From Massilia litorea (GTDB lineage: Bacteria; Pseudomonadota; Gammaproteobacteria; Burkholderiales; Burkholderiaceae_D), in NCBI RefSeq assembly GCF_015101885.1, contig NZ_CP062941.1:3720001-3784000 (forward strand): DNA of 64,000 bases. Reading direction: 5' to 3'. This document shows, piece after piece, positions 47,677 to 57,339 of the stretch. The translations under genes and the position numbers were made by a program. Position 1 is the stretch's first letter; every line of letters starts with the position of its first letter. The notes under the pieces were generated by a model. The model made no database searches and was not told the DNA's origin. It saw only the letters and a list, made by a program, of their open reading frames with translations.

Positions 47677-50600
47677 TTACGCCTTCAATGAGCGCGCGAG
47701 CACGCGCGCCACGTGGACGGCTTCGCGCTGGGCGCCGTCGGCGATCTGGTGGCGGCAGCTGGTGCCGTCGGCCACGAGCACGGTGTCGGCGCCGGCGGCG
47801 CGCACCGCCGGCAGCAGGGACAGCTCGGCCATCTGCATCGACACGGCGTAGTGTTTCGCTTCATAGCCGAAGCTGCCCGCCATGCCGCAGCAGCTCGATT
47901 CGATCAGTTCCACCTTCAGGCCCGGGATCAGTCCCAGCACCGTCTGCACCGGCCGCACGGCGTCGAAGGCCTTCTGGTGGCAGTGGCCATGGAGCAGGGC
48001 GCGCGCTTCCGGCAGCGCCTTGAGGTCCAGCTTGAGCTTGCCGGCCGCGTGCTCGCGCGCCAGGAATTCCTCGAACAGCAGTGCCTGCGCGGCCAGTGCT
48101 TCGGCATCCGCGCCCAGCCCCATCACCAGGAATTCGTCGCGCAGCGTCAGCAGGCAGGACGGCTCCAGCCCGACCACGGGCACAGCGCGCGCCACGAAGG
48201 GGCGCAGCGCCTCGACCACGCGGCGTGCTTCGGCCCTGGCTTCGTCGACCAGTCCGCTGGCCAGGTAAGTGCGCCCGCAGCACAGGGGACGTGCGGGTTC
48301 GGCGTCACGGGAAGCCGGCCGCGCCACGTGCACCTTGTAGCCGGCCGCCTGCAGCACCTGCAGCGCGGCCATGGCGTTCTCGCTCTCGAAATAATTATTG
48401 AAGGTGTCGGCGAACAGGACGACGTCCGCCTGCTCCGGCGCCAACGCAGGCGCCTGGAGGCGGGCCATGAAGGTGTCGCTGCGCCAGGTCGGCAGCGAAC
48501 GCCTGGCCGAGAAGCCGAACAGCTTCTCGGACAAGCCGGCAGCTCCCGGCACCGTATCGCGCAGGTTGGCCAGCCAGGGCAGGCGCGCCGCCCACGGCGC
48601 CCAGCGCGGCAGGTTGGCGATCAGCTTGTCCTTGCGCGACAGGCCGTGCTTCTTCTGGTAGTGGTAGAGGAATTCGGTCTTCATGCGCGCCATGTCGACT
48701 CCCGTCGGGCAGTCGCGCTTGCAGCCCTTGCAACTGACGCAGAGGTCGAGCGTCTCGCGCATCGCCTCGGAGGTAAAACCGTCTTCGCCCAGCTGGCCGG
48801 AGAGGGCCAGGCGCAGGGTGTTGGCGCGGCCGCGCGTCAGGTGCTGCTCGTCTTTCGTGACGCGGTAGCTCGGGCACATGGTGCCGGCGTCGAACTTGCG
48901 GCAATGGCCGTTGTTGTTGCACATGTCGACCGCCTTGGCGAAGCCGCCGGCCGGGTCGCCGCCGGCGCCGGGCGCCGTGCTTTCCTCGGTCACCGGGTCG
49001 ACCTGCACGTTCCAGGCCGACCAGTCGAGCGCCGTCGTCAAGGCCGCCGGCTGGTAGCCCGGTTTGTAGCGGAACAGGGATTTGTCGTCCATGCGCGTGG
49101 TACGGACGATCTTCCCGGGGTTCATCAGCCCGGCCGGATCGAACAGCGCCTTGATCTCCTCGAACGCGCGCATCAGTCGCGGGCCGAACTGCCAGGCCAC
49201 CCATTCGCTGCGCACCAGGCCGTCCCCGTGCTCGCCCGAGAAGGCGCCCTTGTACTTGCGCACCAGCGCGCCCGCTTCCTCGGCAATCGCCCGCATCTTT
49301 TCGGCGCCGCCGCGGCGCAGGTCCAGGATCGGCCGCACGTGCAGGGTGCCGACCGAGGCGTGGGCGTACCAGGTGCCGCGCGTGCCGTAGCGTGCGAAGA
49401 CTTCGGTCAGGGCGCTGGTGTACTCGGCCAAATGCTCGAGCGGCACGGCGCAGTCTTCGATGAAGGAGACCGGCTTGCCGTCGCCGCGCATGCTCATCAT
49501 GATGTTCAGGCCGGCCTTGCGCACTTCCCACAGCGCCTTCTGGGCACCGGCGTCGACCATTTCGACCACGCTGCCGGGCAGTCCCAGCTCGGCCATCAGG
49601 CTCACCAGCCGGGCCAGGCCTGCGCGTTGTTCGTCCATCGATTCGCCGGCGAATTCCACCAGCAGGATCGCATCGGGCGCGCCGATCAGGGCTTTTTCGA
49701 TCACCGGGCGGAAGGCGGGGTTGTCGCGTGCCAGCTCGATCATGGTGCGGTCGACCAGCTCCACCGCCACCGGCGCGAGCTTGACGATGTGTTGCGTCAT
49801 TTCCATCGACTGGTGGAAGGTCGGGAAGTTGACGACGCCGAGCGTTTTATGTTTCGGCAGCGGCTGCACCTTGAGCACGATGCGGCGGGTGGTCGCCAGC
49901 GTGCCCTCGCTGCCGACCAGCAGGTGGGCCAGGTTGACGCTGCCGTCCCCGGTGTAGGGCCGTTCGCTCTGCGGGTGCCAGATGTCGATGTTGTAGCCGC
50001 CGACGCGGCGCATCACCTTCGGCACCATGCGCGCGATTTCCTCGTGTTCGCGGGCGGCGATGGCGCGCAGGCCGGCCAACAGTTCGCGCACGCGCGGCGG
50101 CGCATCCTGCATCATCCGTTCGTCCTGGAAGCGGGCTTCGGTGCCGTCCGACAGGATGGCGTCGATCGCCACCACGTTGTGCACCATGTTGCCGTAGGCG
50201 AGGGAGCGCGAGCCGCAGGAGTTGTTGCCGGCCATGCCGCCGAGCGTGCACTGGGCCGCCGTGCTGACGTCAACCGGGAACCAGACGCCGTGCGGCTTCA
50301 GCCAGGCGTTCAGGTGGTCGAGCACGATCCCCGGCTGCACCGTCACCGTCATCGCGGCCGGGTCGAAATCGAGCACCTGGTTGAGGTATTTGCTGTTGTC
50401 GATGACCAGCGCTTCGCCCACGGTCTGGCCGCACTGGCTGGTGCCGGCGCCCCGCGGCAGGATGGGCACGCCCATCTCGCGCGCGATGGCGATTGCCAGC
50501 TCGACGTCGCGCTCGGTGCGCGGCACGAACACCCCGACCGGATCAACCTGGTAGATCGAGGCGTCGGTGGAGTAGCGGCCGCGCGAGGCGGCGTCGAACA

Positions 50601-50709
50601 GGACTTCGCCCCCCGTTTCGGCCGCCAGCCGCTTTGCCAGTCCTTGCCCATTCATTCGGGAAGCGAGTTGTTCGCTCAACTTGATCGGTGCGGCGGCGGG
50701 TGCGTTCAT
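47677..50709 (-). CDS. FAD- and Fe-S-binding dehydrogenase, YdiJ / D-2-hydroxyacid type
   Basis: 1010 residues, close to the about 1018 of E. coli YdiJ (a D-2-hydroxyglutarate dehydrogenase). N-terminal FAD_binding_4 domain (PILPRGAGTSQCGQ, GGMAGNNSCGSRSLAYG), FAD-oxidase C-terminal domain in the middle, then CNNNGHCRKFDAGTMCP and CVSCKGCKRDCPTG as 4Fe-4S ligands and a CCG domain (SSCCGMAGSFGYE) at the end. Such proteins oxidise D-2-hydroxy acids, for instance D-lactate, D-2-hydroxyglutarate or glycolate, and pass electrons to a quinone or cytochrome. It lies five bases after the GntR gene. Confidence 0.92.
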   Translation of the reverse strand: MNAPAAAPIKLSEQLASRMNGQGLAKRLAAETGGEVLFDAASRGRYSTDASIYQVDPVGVFVPRTERDVELAIAIAREMGVPILPRGAGTSQCGQTVGEALVIDNSKYLNQVLDFDPAAMTVTVQPGIVLDHLNAWLKPHGVWFPVDVSTAAQCTLGGMAGNNSCGSRSLAYGNMVHNVVAIDAILSDGTEARFQDERMMQDAPPRVRELLAGLRAIAAREHEEIARMVPKVMRRVGGYNIDIWHPQSERPYTGDGSVNLAHLLVGSEGTLATTRRIVLKVQPLPKHKTLGVVNFPTFHQSMEMTQHIVKLAPVAVELVDRTMIELARDNPAFRPVIEKALIGAPDAILLVEFAGESMDEQRAGLARLVSLMAELGLPGSVVEMVDAGAQKALWEVRKAGLNIMMSMRGDGKPVSFIEDCAVPLEHLAEYTSALTEVFARYGTRGTWYAHASVGTLHVRPILDLRRGGAEKMRAIAEEAGALVRKYKGAFSGEHGDGLVRSEWVAWQFGPRLMRAFEEIKALFDPAGLMNPGKIVRTTRMDDKSLFRYKPGYQPAALTTALDWSAWNVQVDPVTEESTAPGAGGDPAGGFAKAVDMCNNNGHCRKFDAGTMCPSYRVTKDEQHLTRGRANTLRLALSGQLGEDGFTSEAMRETLDLCVSCKGCKRDCPTGVDMARMKTEFLYHYQKKHGLSRKDKLIANLPRWAPWAARLPWLANLRDTVPGAAGLSEKLFGFSARRSLPTWRSDTFMARLQAPALAPEQADVVLFADTFNNYFESENAMAALQVLQAAGYKVHVARPASRDAEPARPLCCGRTYLASGLVDEARAEARRVVEALRPFVARAVPVVGLEPSCLLTLRDEFLVMGLGADAEALAAQALLFEEFLAREHAAGKLKLDLKALPEARALLHGHCHQKAFDAVRPVQTVLGLIPGLKVELIESSCCGMAGSFGYEAKHYAVSMQMAELSLLPAVRAAGADTVLVADGTSCRHQIADGAQREAVHVARVLARSLKA

Positions 50710-50714
50710 GGGGG

Positions 50715-51422
50715 CTAGGCCTTTTGGGTGGCTTCGTATGCGCGCAGGTCGGACACGACCGTGAAGCGCTTGGACTGAAGGTGGTGTTCGAGGATGGCGC
50801 GCAGGGCAGGGCCGTCGCGCCGCTCGAGGGCGTCGAGCATGATGCCGTGCTCCTTCATCGCCGCATCCCACTTGTCCTGGTTGAAGTTGGAACGGAAGCG
50901 CAGGTTCTGGATGCGCGCGTTCAGGTGCAGGTAAGTGGTGGTCAGCACCGCGTTGCGGGCCGCGGCGTTGATGCGGTCATGGATTTCGTGGTTGATCTTG
51001 TAGTAGGCCGCCAGGTCGCGCCGCGCATGCGCCGCCTGCATCTCGTAATGCAGCGCGCGGATCTCGACGACTTCGGCATCGGTGATGCGTTCGCAGGCCA
51101 GCTGGCCGGACAGCGCCTCGAGCGCGCCCAGCACCTCGAAGGTCTGCTCGATGTCGGCCATCGACATTTCGGCCACCTGGGCGCCGCGGTTGGGAAGAAG
51201 TTCGATCAGGCCTTCGCCGGCCAGGACCTTGAACGCCTCGCGCAGCGGCGTGCGCGAGACCATCAGCTGTTCGCACAGCACCCGTTCGTTGAGCCGGGTG
51301 CCCGGCGCCAGGGTGCCCTCAATGATCATGTCGCGCAGGCGTACCGTGACGGCGGAAGCCAGGCCCTGGCGGTCGATGACGGCCGGACGGGCTGGGGGTG
51401 GGAGTATTGGTTCGTGAATCAT
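50715..51422 (-). CDS. GntR-family (FadR/VanR-like) regulator of the carboxylate cluster
   Basis: 235 residues from ATG 51420-51422 (MIHEPIL); the frame to 51455 begins inside the operator. Winged helix about 20-85 (VRLRDMIIEGTLAPGTRLNE and MVSRTPLREAFKVLAGEGLI), FCD domain about 95-225. It precedes the FAD/Fe-S dehydrogenase and is divergent from the aminotransferase operon; matching TATATTGTAT sites stand in front of both, so it probably controls both directions. Confidence 0.92.
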   Translation of the reverse strand: MIHEPILPPPARPAVIDRQGLASAVTVRLRDMIIEGTLAPGTRLNERVLCEQLMVSRTPLREAFKVLAGEGLIELLPNRGAQVAEMSMADIEQTFEVLGALEALSGQLACERITDAEVVEIRALHYEMQAAHARRDLAAYYKINHEIHDRINAAARNAVLTTTYLHLNARIQNLRFRSNFNQDKWDAAMKEHGIMLDALERRDGPALRAILEHHLQSKRFTVVSDLRAYEATQKA

Positions 51423-51426
51423 GAAA

Positions 51427-51605
51427 TATATTGTATACGATTTTTCGAGCGTCAAATGATTCTTTCGACACCGTCCGCCCCGGCTGCCAGGCTCGCCACG
51501 CCTTGCGCATCGACTATAGGGTAGCGGAAAAGACTGCGATTGCCGCGCTGCGGCGCAACACGATATTTTCTTGACACTGCCGCGTTTAAGTATATTGTAT
51601 GCAAA
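51427..51605. promoter_or_regulatory. Two TATATTGTAT operators in the gntR / aminotransferase intergenic region
   Basis: TATATTGTATACGATT (51427-51442) lies directly before the gntR start. TATATTGTATGCAAA (51591-51605) lies before the aminotransferase gene and overlaps the -10 of a promoter whose -35 is TTGACA (51571-51576). Both share TATATTGTAT followed by a purine and C; TTGTATAC-type sites are typical for VanR/FadR-like regulators. Confidence 0.7.
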
Positions 51606-51659
51606 GTTGCTCGTCGCTCGAATATCTCTGACTGCGTTGGCCCTTCTCTAGGAGTTGCA

Positions 51660-52883
51660 ATGTTGAAGCTGAATTCCCACCCGTCCGGACGGCATTTCCT
51701 GCAGATCCCCGGCCCGACCAATGTCCCCGACCGCATCCTGCGTGCCATGGACTATCCCACCATCGACCACCGCGGTCCCGAGTTCCAGCAGCTGGGCAAG
51801 AAAATCCTGGGCGAGATCGGCCAGATCTTCGGGACGACGCAGCCGGTGGTGATCTATCCGGCCTCCGGCACCGGCGCCTGGGAAGCGGCGCTGGTCAACA
51901 CGCTCTCGCCAGGCGACACGGTACTGATGTACGAGACCGGTCACTTCGCCACTCTGTGGAAGAAGCTGGCCGAGCGGCTCTCCCTGAAACCCGAATTCAT
52001 CGGCGACGACTGGCGCCGCGGCGCCGACGCCGCCCGCATCGAAGCGCGCCTGCTGGAAGACACCGCGCACCAGATCAAGGCCGTCTGCGTGGTGCACAAC
52101 GAAACCTCGACCGGCGTCACCTCCGATATCGCCGCAGTGCGGCGCGCCATCGACAAGGCCGGCCACCCGGCGCTGCTGCTGGTCGACACGATCTCTTCGC
52201 TCGGCTCGCTCGACTACCGCCACGACGAATGGGGCGTGGACGTCACCGTGGCCGGCTCGCAGAAGGGCCTGATGCTGCCGCCCGGCCTGTCCTTCAATGC
52301 GGTGTCGCAAAAGGCAATTGCCGCTTCGCGGACGGCGAAGCTGCCGCGCGCTTTCTGGGCCTGGGACGAGATCATCGAAGCCAACAAGAACGGCTTCTGG
52401 CCCTACACCCCGGCGACCAACCTGCTGTATGGCCTGTCGGAAGCCTGCGACATGCTGCTGGAAGAGGGCATGCAGAACGTGTTCGCGCGCCACCAGCGCC
52501 ATGCCGAGGCGACCCGCCAGTGCGTGCGTGCCTGGGGCCTGGAGATCCTGTGCCAGAACCCGGCTGAATACAGCGGCGTGCTGACGGCGGTGGTCATGCC
52601 GAATGGCGCGAACGGCGAACGCCACAACGCCGACGCGCTGCGCAAGCTGATCCTGACGAATTTCAATATGTCGCTGGGCCAGGGCCTCTCCAAGCTGAGC
52701 GGTTGGGTGTTCCGCATCGGACACCTGGGCGATTTCAACGACCTGACGCTGATGGGCACCCTGGCCGGGGTCGAGATGGGCCTGGCGCTGGCCGGCGTGC
52801 CGCACCAGGCCGGCGGGGTGGCCGCGGCGATGCGCTCGCTGCGGGAATCGCTGCCGGGCCCGTCCCTGCAGCGGGCGGCATAG
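51660..52883 (+). CDS. Class V aminotransferase, serine-glyoxylate type
   Basis: 407 residues, PLP-dependent fold type I. PLP lysine in AGSQKGLMLPPGL; also LQIPGPTNVPDRILRAMDYP, YPASGTGAWEAALVN, VVHNETSTGVTSDI and FRIGHLGD. These segments follow the serine-glyoxylate aminotransferase SgaA of methylotrophs closely, including the ending. It would convert serine and glyoxylate to hydroxypyruvate and glycine; alanine as donor is possible. AGGAG lies before the ATG. It is followed by TctCBA with a 69-base gap and is probably the first gene of that operon. Confidence 0.9.
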   Translation: MLKLNSHPSGRHFLQIPGPTNVPDRILRAMDYPTIDHRGPEFQQLGKKILGEIGQIFGTTQPVVIYPASGTGAWEAALVNTLSPGDTVLMYETGHFATLWKKLAERLSLKPEFIGDDWRRGADAARIEARLLEDTAHQIKAVCVVHNETSTGVTSDIAAVRRAIDKAGHPALLLVDTISSLGSLDYRHDEWGVDVTVAGSQKGLMLPPGLSFNAVSQKAIAASRTAKLPRAFWAWDEIIEANKNGFWPYTPATNLLYGLSEACDMLLEEGMQNVFARHQRHAEATRQCVRAWGLEILCQNPAEYSGVLTAVVMPNGANGERHNADALRKLILTNFNMSLGQGLSKLSGWVFRIGHLGDFNDLTLMGTLAGVEMGLALAGVPHQAGGVAAAMRSLRESLPGPSLQRAA

Positions 52884-52952
52884 CATCCTTTCGCGACTCA
52901 CCTCTGGAACAACACTAAAAACAAGGGCCACGGCCCGGACAGGAGACGGTTC

Positions 52953-53966
52953 ATGAACAGCCTCACCCCGAATTTCAAGCTCAAGCATGCTCTCGCAATC
53001 GCAGGTCTGACGGTCGGCATGGCGCACGGCGCCATGGCCAAGGACTGGGAACCCACCAAGTCGATCGAGTTCATCGTGCCCTTCGGCGCCGGCGGCGCCA
53101 CCGACAACATGGCGCGCGCCATCCAGGGAATCATCGCCAAGCATAAACTGGTCAGCCAGCCGATTGTGGTGCAGAACAAGGCGGGCGCCGGCGGCGCCGA
53201 AGGCCTGCTCGACATCAAGAGCACGCCGGGCGACGCCCACCGGCTCGTCGTGTCGTCCTCCGGCCTGTACACGGTGCCGCTGGCGACCGGCCTCGATTTC
53301 AACTGGCGCGACCTGACGCCGGTGGCGATGGTGGCGCAGGACGAATTCGTTTTCTGGGTGAACAGCGAAACCCCATACAAGACGCCGCTCGAGTACCTGG
53401 CGGCAGTGAAAAAGGAACCATCGAAATTCAAGATGGGCGGCACCAGCTCCAAGCGCGAAGACCACATCATCACCGCCCTGGTCGAGAAGGCGGCGGGCGT
53501 CAAGTTCGTGTACATCCCGTACAAGGGCGGCGGCGAGGCGGCCACCCAGCTCTCGGGCAAGCATATCGACTCGAACCCGAACAATCCGTCCGAATCGATC
53601 GCGCAATGGCGCGCCGGCCAGCACCGCGCCCTGTGCCTGTTCGCCGACAAGCGCAGCGCCTATACCGAAAAGGTGACCGATACCCAGAGCTGGGCCGACA
53701 TCCCGACCTGCAAGGAAAAGGGCCTCGACGTGCAGTACCAGATGCTGCGTGTCTTCATGTTGCCGGGCAAGGTCGCGCCGGAGGTGACCAAGTACTACAC
53801 CGACCTGATGATGAAGGTGGTCGCCACCCCTGAGTGGAAAGAGTACGTGACGAAGAACGCCTTGAAGTCGACCGTCATGGTGGGCGACCAGCTGCGCGCC
53901 TACCTGGGCAAGGACGAACAGAACCACCGCCAGATCATGAAGGCGGCCGGTTTCATGGCACCGTAA
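52953..53966 (+). CDS. Bug/TctC-family periplasmic carboxylate-binding protein
   Basis: 337 residues with a signal peptide (cleaved after GAMA, near residue 29). Bug-family blocks: IEFIVPFGAGGATDNMARA, and KFKMGGTSSKREDHIITALV. Slightly longer than typical (about 320) and with less usual central parts, but clearly the binding protein of a tripartite tricarboxylate transporter, as TctB and TctA follow directly. AGGAGAC precedes the ATG. The ligand is a carboxylate; which one is unknown. Confidence 0.9.
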   Translation: MNSLTPNFKLKHALAIAGLTVGMAHGAMAKDWEPTKSIEFIVPFGAGGATDNMARAIQGIIAKHKLVSQPIVVQNKAGAGGAEGLLDIKSTPGDAHRLVVSSSGLYTVPLATGLDFNWRDLTPVAMVAQDEFVFWVNSETPYKTPLEYLAAVKKEPSKFKMGGTSSKREDHIITALVEKAAGVKFVYIPYKGGGEAATQLSGKHIDSNPNNPSESIAQWRAGQHRALCLFADKRSAYTEKVTDTQSWADIPTCKEKGLDVQYQMLRVFMLPGKVAPEVTKYYTDLMMKVVATPEWKEYVTKNALKSTVMVGDQLRAYLGKDEQNHRQIMKAAGFMAP

Positions 53967-53977
53967 GGGACGCGTCC

Positions 53978-54496
53978 ATGAACTCCCAGGAAGACATCGA
54001 CGGCAGCGTCGCGCCATCGGCGGCCGTCATCACCAAGCGCACCGCGGAAATCGTGGTCGGCATCGTGGTCGCCGCGTTCGCGCTGCTGGCCATCGTCAGC
54101 AACTACAAGCTCGGTGCCGGCTGGGCGGACGACGGCCCGCAGCCCGGCTACTTCCCGATGCGCATGGGGATCGCCATTTTCCTCGCCAGTCTCGTGGTGC
54201 TGGTCCAGGCGCTGCGCAAGAACGACCGCTCGGCATTCCTCGAGCAGGCCCAGGCCAAGCTGGTGGCGATCGTGCTGCTGCCGCTGATCGTCTACATCGC
54301 GGCGGTCCAGTTCATCGGCATCTACGTGGCCTCGGCGCTGTTCATCGGCATCTTCATGTGCCTCGTCGGCAAGTTCAGCTGGTACCGGTCGGCCCTCACG
54401 GGTGTGATCGTCAGCCTGGTCCTGTTCTGGATTTTTGAAATCATGTTCACGGTGCCGCTGCCCAAGGGCCCGCTCGAACAGTTGTTCGGTTACTGA
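53978..54496 (+). CDS. TctB-family small membrane subunit
   Basis: 172 residues from ATG 53978-53980, with four hydrophobic helices (about 25-45, 62-82, 98-120, 125-150). GPQPGYFPMRMGIAIFLASL is the typical TctB segment. It is 11 bases after tctC and just before tctA. The subunit joins the binding protein with the large permease TctA in the inner membrane. Confidence 0.9.
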   Translation: MNSQEDIDGSVAPSAAVITKRTAEIVVGIVVAAFALLAIVSNYKLGAGWADDGPQPGYFPMRMGIAIFLASLVVLVQALRKNDRSAFLEQAQAKLVAIVLLPLIVYIAAVQFIGIYVASALFIGIFMCLVGKFSWYRSALTGVIVSLVLFWIFEIMFTVPLPKGPLEQLFGY

Positions 54497-54507
54497 TCGG
54501 ATATCAC

Positions 54508-56049
54508 ATGGATGACTTCAACGCGCTGCTCAACGGTTTTGCGACCGTCCTGTCGTGGCATAACGGCGGGCTGATGATCGTCGGCATCCTGCTCGGGATC
54601 GTGGTCGGGGTGCTGCCCGGGCTCGGCGGCCCGAACGGCGTGGCGATCCTGCTGCCGCTGACGTTTACGATGAACCCGACTTCGGCGATCATCCTGCTGT
54701 CCTGCATTTACTGGGGCGCGCTGTTCGGCGGCGCCATCACCTCGATCCTGTTCAATATTCCGGGCGAGGCATGGTCGGTGGCCACCACCTTCGACGGTTA
54801 TCCGCTGGCCCAGCAGGGCAGGGCGGGCGAAGCGCTGACCAGCGCCTTTACCGGCTCCTTCATCGGGGCGCTCGTCGGCGTGCTGATGATCACCTTCCTG
54901 GCGCCGCTGGTGGCGAAATTCGCGCTGCGCTTCGGGCCGCCCGAATTCTTCGCGGTGTATTTCCTCACCTTCGCCAGCTTCATCGGCATGGGCAAGGAAT
55001 CGAAGGCGAAGATCGTGATCGCCATGTGCATCGGCTTCGTGCTGGCGGCCGTCGGCCTCGATACCATCTCCGGCCAGTTGCGCATGACCTTCGGCGCCCC
55101 GCAGCTGCTGCGCGGCTTCGACTTCCTGGTGGCGGTGATCGGCCTGTTCGGCATCAGCGAAATCCTGATCACGATCGAGGAAGGCCTGGCCTTCCGCGGC
55201 AAGAACGGCAAGATCGACCTGAAGGTGGTGTTCAAGACCTGGGCCACGATGCCGCGCCACTTCGCCACCCTGCTGCGCTCGTCGGCGATCGGCTGCTGGA
55301 TGGGCATCACGCCGGGCGGCGCCACGGCGGCCTCGTTCATGGGCTATGGCGTGGCCAAGAAATTTGCCCGCGACCAGGACAGCTTCGGCAAGGGCAATAT
55401 CGCCGGCGTGCTCGCCCCGGAAACGGCGGCGCATGCGGCCGGCACCAGCGCCTTGCTGCCGATGCTGGCGCTGGGCATCCCGGGCTCGGCCACCGCCGCG
55501 GTGCTGCTGGGCGGCCTGATGATCTGGGGTCTGCAGCCGGGTCCGCTGCTCTTCGTCGAGCAGAAGGATTTTGTCTGGGGACTGATTGCCAGCATGTATC
55601 TCGGCAACCTGTCGGGCCTGATCATCGTGCTGGCGACGGTGCCGCTGTTCGCCGCGATCCTGCGCATTCCGTTCTCGATCATCGCCCCGGCGATCCTCGT
55701 GGTGTGCGCGATCGGCGCCTTCACGGTGCACAACGCCCAGTTCGACATCTGGCTGATGCTGGCCTTCGGCATCGTCGGCTACGTGTTCAAGAAACTCGAC
55801 TACCCGCTGGCGCCGCTGGTGCTGGCCCTGGTGCTGGGCGACCGCGCCGAGGACGCGTTCCGCCAGAGCATGCTGGCCTCGCGCGGAGGGTTGGGGATTT
55901 TCTGGAGCAACGGGCTGGTCGGCACCATCATGACCCTCGCCGTGGCCGGGCTCGGCTGGTCGTTGCTGGGTTCGCTGCGCGAGCGTTTCTTTCCGCGCGC
56001 CGCAGTGACTGAATCGGCCGGTGGCGGGGCAACCCAGCCGCAAGGCTGA
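54508..56049 (+). CDS. TctA-family large permease
   Basis: 513 residues, about 12 membrane helices. Family motif GVLPGLGGPNGVAILLPLTF near residue 35, and a second inverted copy ITPGGATAASFMGYG with ALGIPGSATAAVLLGGLMIWG. It is the ion-coupled channel of the TTT transporter with TctB and the Bug protein. As the last gene of the aminotransferase operon it supplies the substrate for the cluster. A REP-like palindrome follows the stop, before the convergent amt gene. Confidence 0.93.
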   Translation: MDDFNALLNGFATVLSWHNGGLMIVGILLGIVVGVLPGLGGPNGVAILLPLTFTMNPTSAIILLSCIYWGALFGGAITSILFNIPGEAWSVATTFDGYPLAQQGRAGEALTSAFTGSFIGALVGVLMITFLAPLVAKFALRFGPPEFFAVYFLTFASFIGMGKESKAKIVIAMCIGFVLAAVGLDTISGQLRMTFGAPQLLRGFDFLVAVIGLFGISEILITIEEGLAFRGKNGKIDLKVVFKTWATMPRHFATLLRSSAIGCWMGITPGGATAASFMGYGVAKKFARDQDSFGKGNIAGVLAPETAAHAAGTSALLPMLALGIPGSATAAVLLGGLMIWGLQPGPLLFVEQKDFVWGLIASMYLGNLSGLIIVLATVPLFAAILRIPFSIIAPAILVVCAIGAFTVHNAQFDIWLMLAFGIVGYVFKKLDYPLAPLVLALVLGDRAEDAFRQSMLASRGGLGIFWSNGLVGTIMTLAVAGLGWSLLGSLRERFFPRAAVTESAGGGATQPQG

Positions 56050-56053
56050 CCTT

Positions 56054-56078
56054 GTGGGGTGGGCGGAGCCCGCCCTAC
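56054..56078. repeat. REP-like palindrome between tctA and amt
   Basis: GGGTGGGC and GCCCGCCC form a GC-rich inverted repeat with the loop GGA; a diverged copy of the GTAGGGTGGGC family. It lies between convergent stops at 56049 and 56087 and could end both transcripts. Confidence 0.6.
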
Positions 56079-56086
56079 ATTCCCTT

Positions 56087-57289
56087 TTACCAGCTCGTCT
56101 CGCGCTCGGCCGTCGCGCTGATCTTGTGGATCGACAGGTCGGCGCCGTTGTACTCCTCTTCCGGATCGAGGCGGATGCCGACGGTCTTCTTCAGCAGCCC
56201 GTAAATGATCCAGCCGGACGCGGACGCGATTCCGATGCCCAGCAGCGTGCCGAGCAGCTGCGCGAAAAAGGACACGCCGCCGAGGCCGCCGAACGCGTGC
56301 TGGCCGAAGATGCCGGCCGCAATGCCGCCCCAGGCGCCGCACAGGCCGTGCAAGGGCCACACGCCCAGCACGTCGTCGATCTTCCACTTGTTCTGCGTGA
56401 GCGTGAACATCCAGACAAAGACGCCCCCGGCGATGGCGCCCGTCACCAGCGCGCCCAGCGGATGCATCAGGTCCGAGCCGGCACAGATGGCGACCAGGCC
56501 GGCCAGCGGTCCGTTGTAGGCGAAGCCCGGGTCGTTCTTGCCGGCCAGGACGCCGGCCAGGGTGCCGCCCACCATCGCCATCAGCGAATTGAGCGCCACC
56601 AGGCCGTTGATCTTGTCCAGCGTCTGCGCGCTCATCACGTTAAAGCCGAACCAGCCCACCGCCAGCACCCAGGCGCCGAGTGCCAGGAAGGGAATGCTCG
56701 ACGGCGGGTGGGAAGAAATCGCGCCGTTTTTCGAATAACGGCCGCGACGCGCGCCGAGCAGGATCACCGCCGGCAGCGCCACCCAGCCGCCGACCGCATG
56801 CACGACCACGGAACCGGCGAAATCGTGGAACTCCGCGCCCAGCGCTCCCTTCAGCCAGGCCTGGATGCCGTAGTTATGGTTCCACACGATGCCTTCGAAG
56901 AAGGGATAGACGAAGCCGACCAGCAGGGCCGTGGCGACGAGCTGCGGGTGGAAACGGGCGCGCTCGGCGATTCCGCCGGAAATGATGGCCGGGATGGCCG
57001 CCGCGAAGGTCAGCAGGAAGAAGAACTTCACGAGCTCGAAGCCGTTGCGCTGGCTGAGCGAGGCGGCGTCCGAAAAGAAGTCGACGCCGTAGGCGATGGT
57101 GTAGCCGATGAAGAAATAGGCAATCGTCGAGACCGCAAAATCGACCAGGATCTTGACCAGCGCATTGACCTGGTTTTTCTTGCGCACCGTGCCAAGCTCG
57201 AGGAATGCGAAGCCGGCGTGCATGGCCAGGATCAGGATTGCGCCGAGGAGAACGAACAGGGTGTCGGCGCCGTGTTTGAGTGCATCCAT
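56087..57289 (-). CDS. amt: Ammonium transporter (Amt family)
   Basis: 400 residues, 11 membrane helices with the usual N-terminus out. Conserved pieces: MHAGFAFLELG, FAGSVVVHAVGGWVALPAVI (first pore His in VVHAVGG), GVWPLHGLCGAWGGIAAGIFG (second pore His). Ammonium and methylammonium uptake across the inner membrane. No glnK lies next to it in this window. The upstream region has sigma-54 and NtrC-type sites, so it should be switched on by nitrogen limitation. Confidence 0.95.
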   Translation of the reverse strand: MDALKHGADTLFVLLGAILILAMHAGFAFLELGTVRKKNQVNALVKILVDFAVSTIAYFFIGYTIAYGVDFFSDAASLSQRNGFELVKFFFLLTFAAAIPAIISGGIAERARFHPQLVATALLVGFVYPFFEGIVWNHNYGIQAWLKGALGAEFHDFAGSVVVHAVGGWVALPAVILLGARRGRYSKNGAISSHPPSSIPFLALGAWVLAVGWFGFNVMSAQTLDKINGLVALNSLMAMVGGTLAGVLAGKNDPGFAYNGPLAGLVAICAGSDLMHPLGALVTGAIAGGVFVWMFTLTQNKWKIDDVLGVWPLHGLCGAWGGIAAGIFGQHAFGGLGGVSFFAQLLGTLLGIGIASASGWIIYGLLKKTVGIRLDPEEEYNGADLSIHKISATAERETSW

Positions 57290-57339
57290 CCGAAAAACTT
57301 TCTAAAAAAGTGCATGGTTGAGACGTAAGCGTGTTTCTA

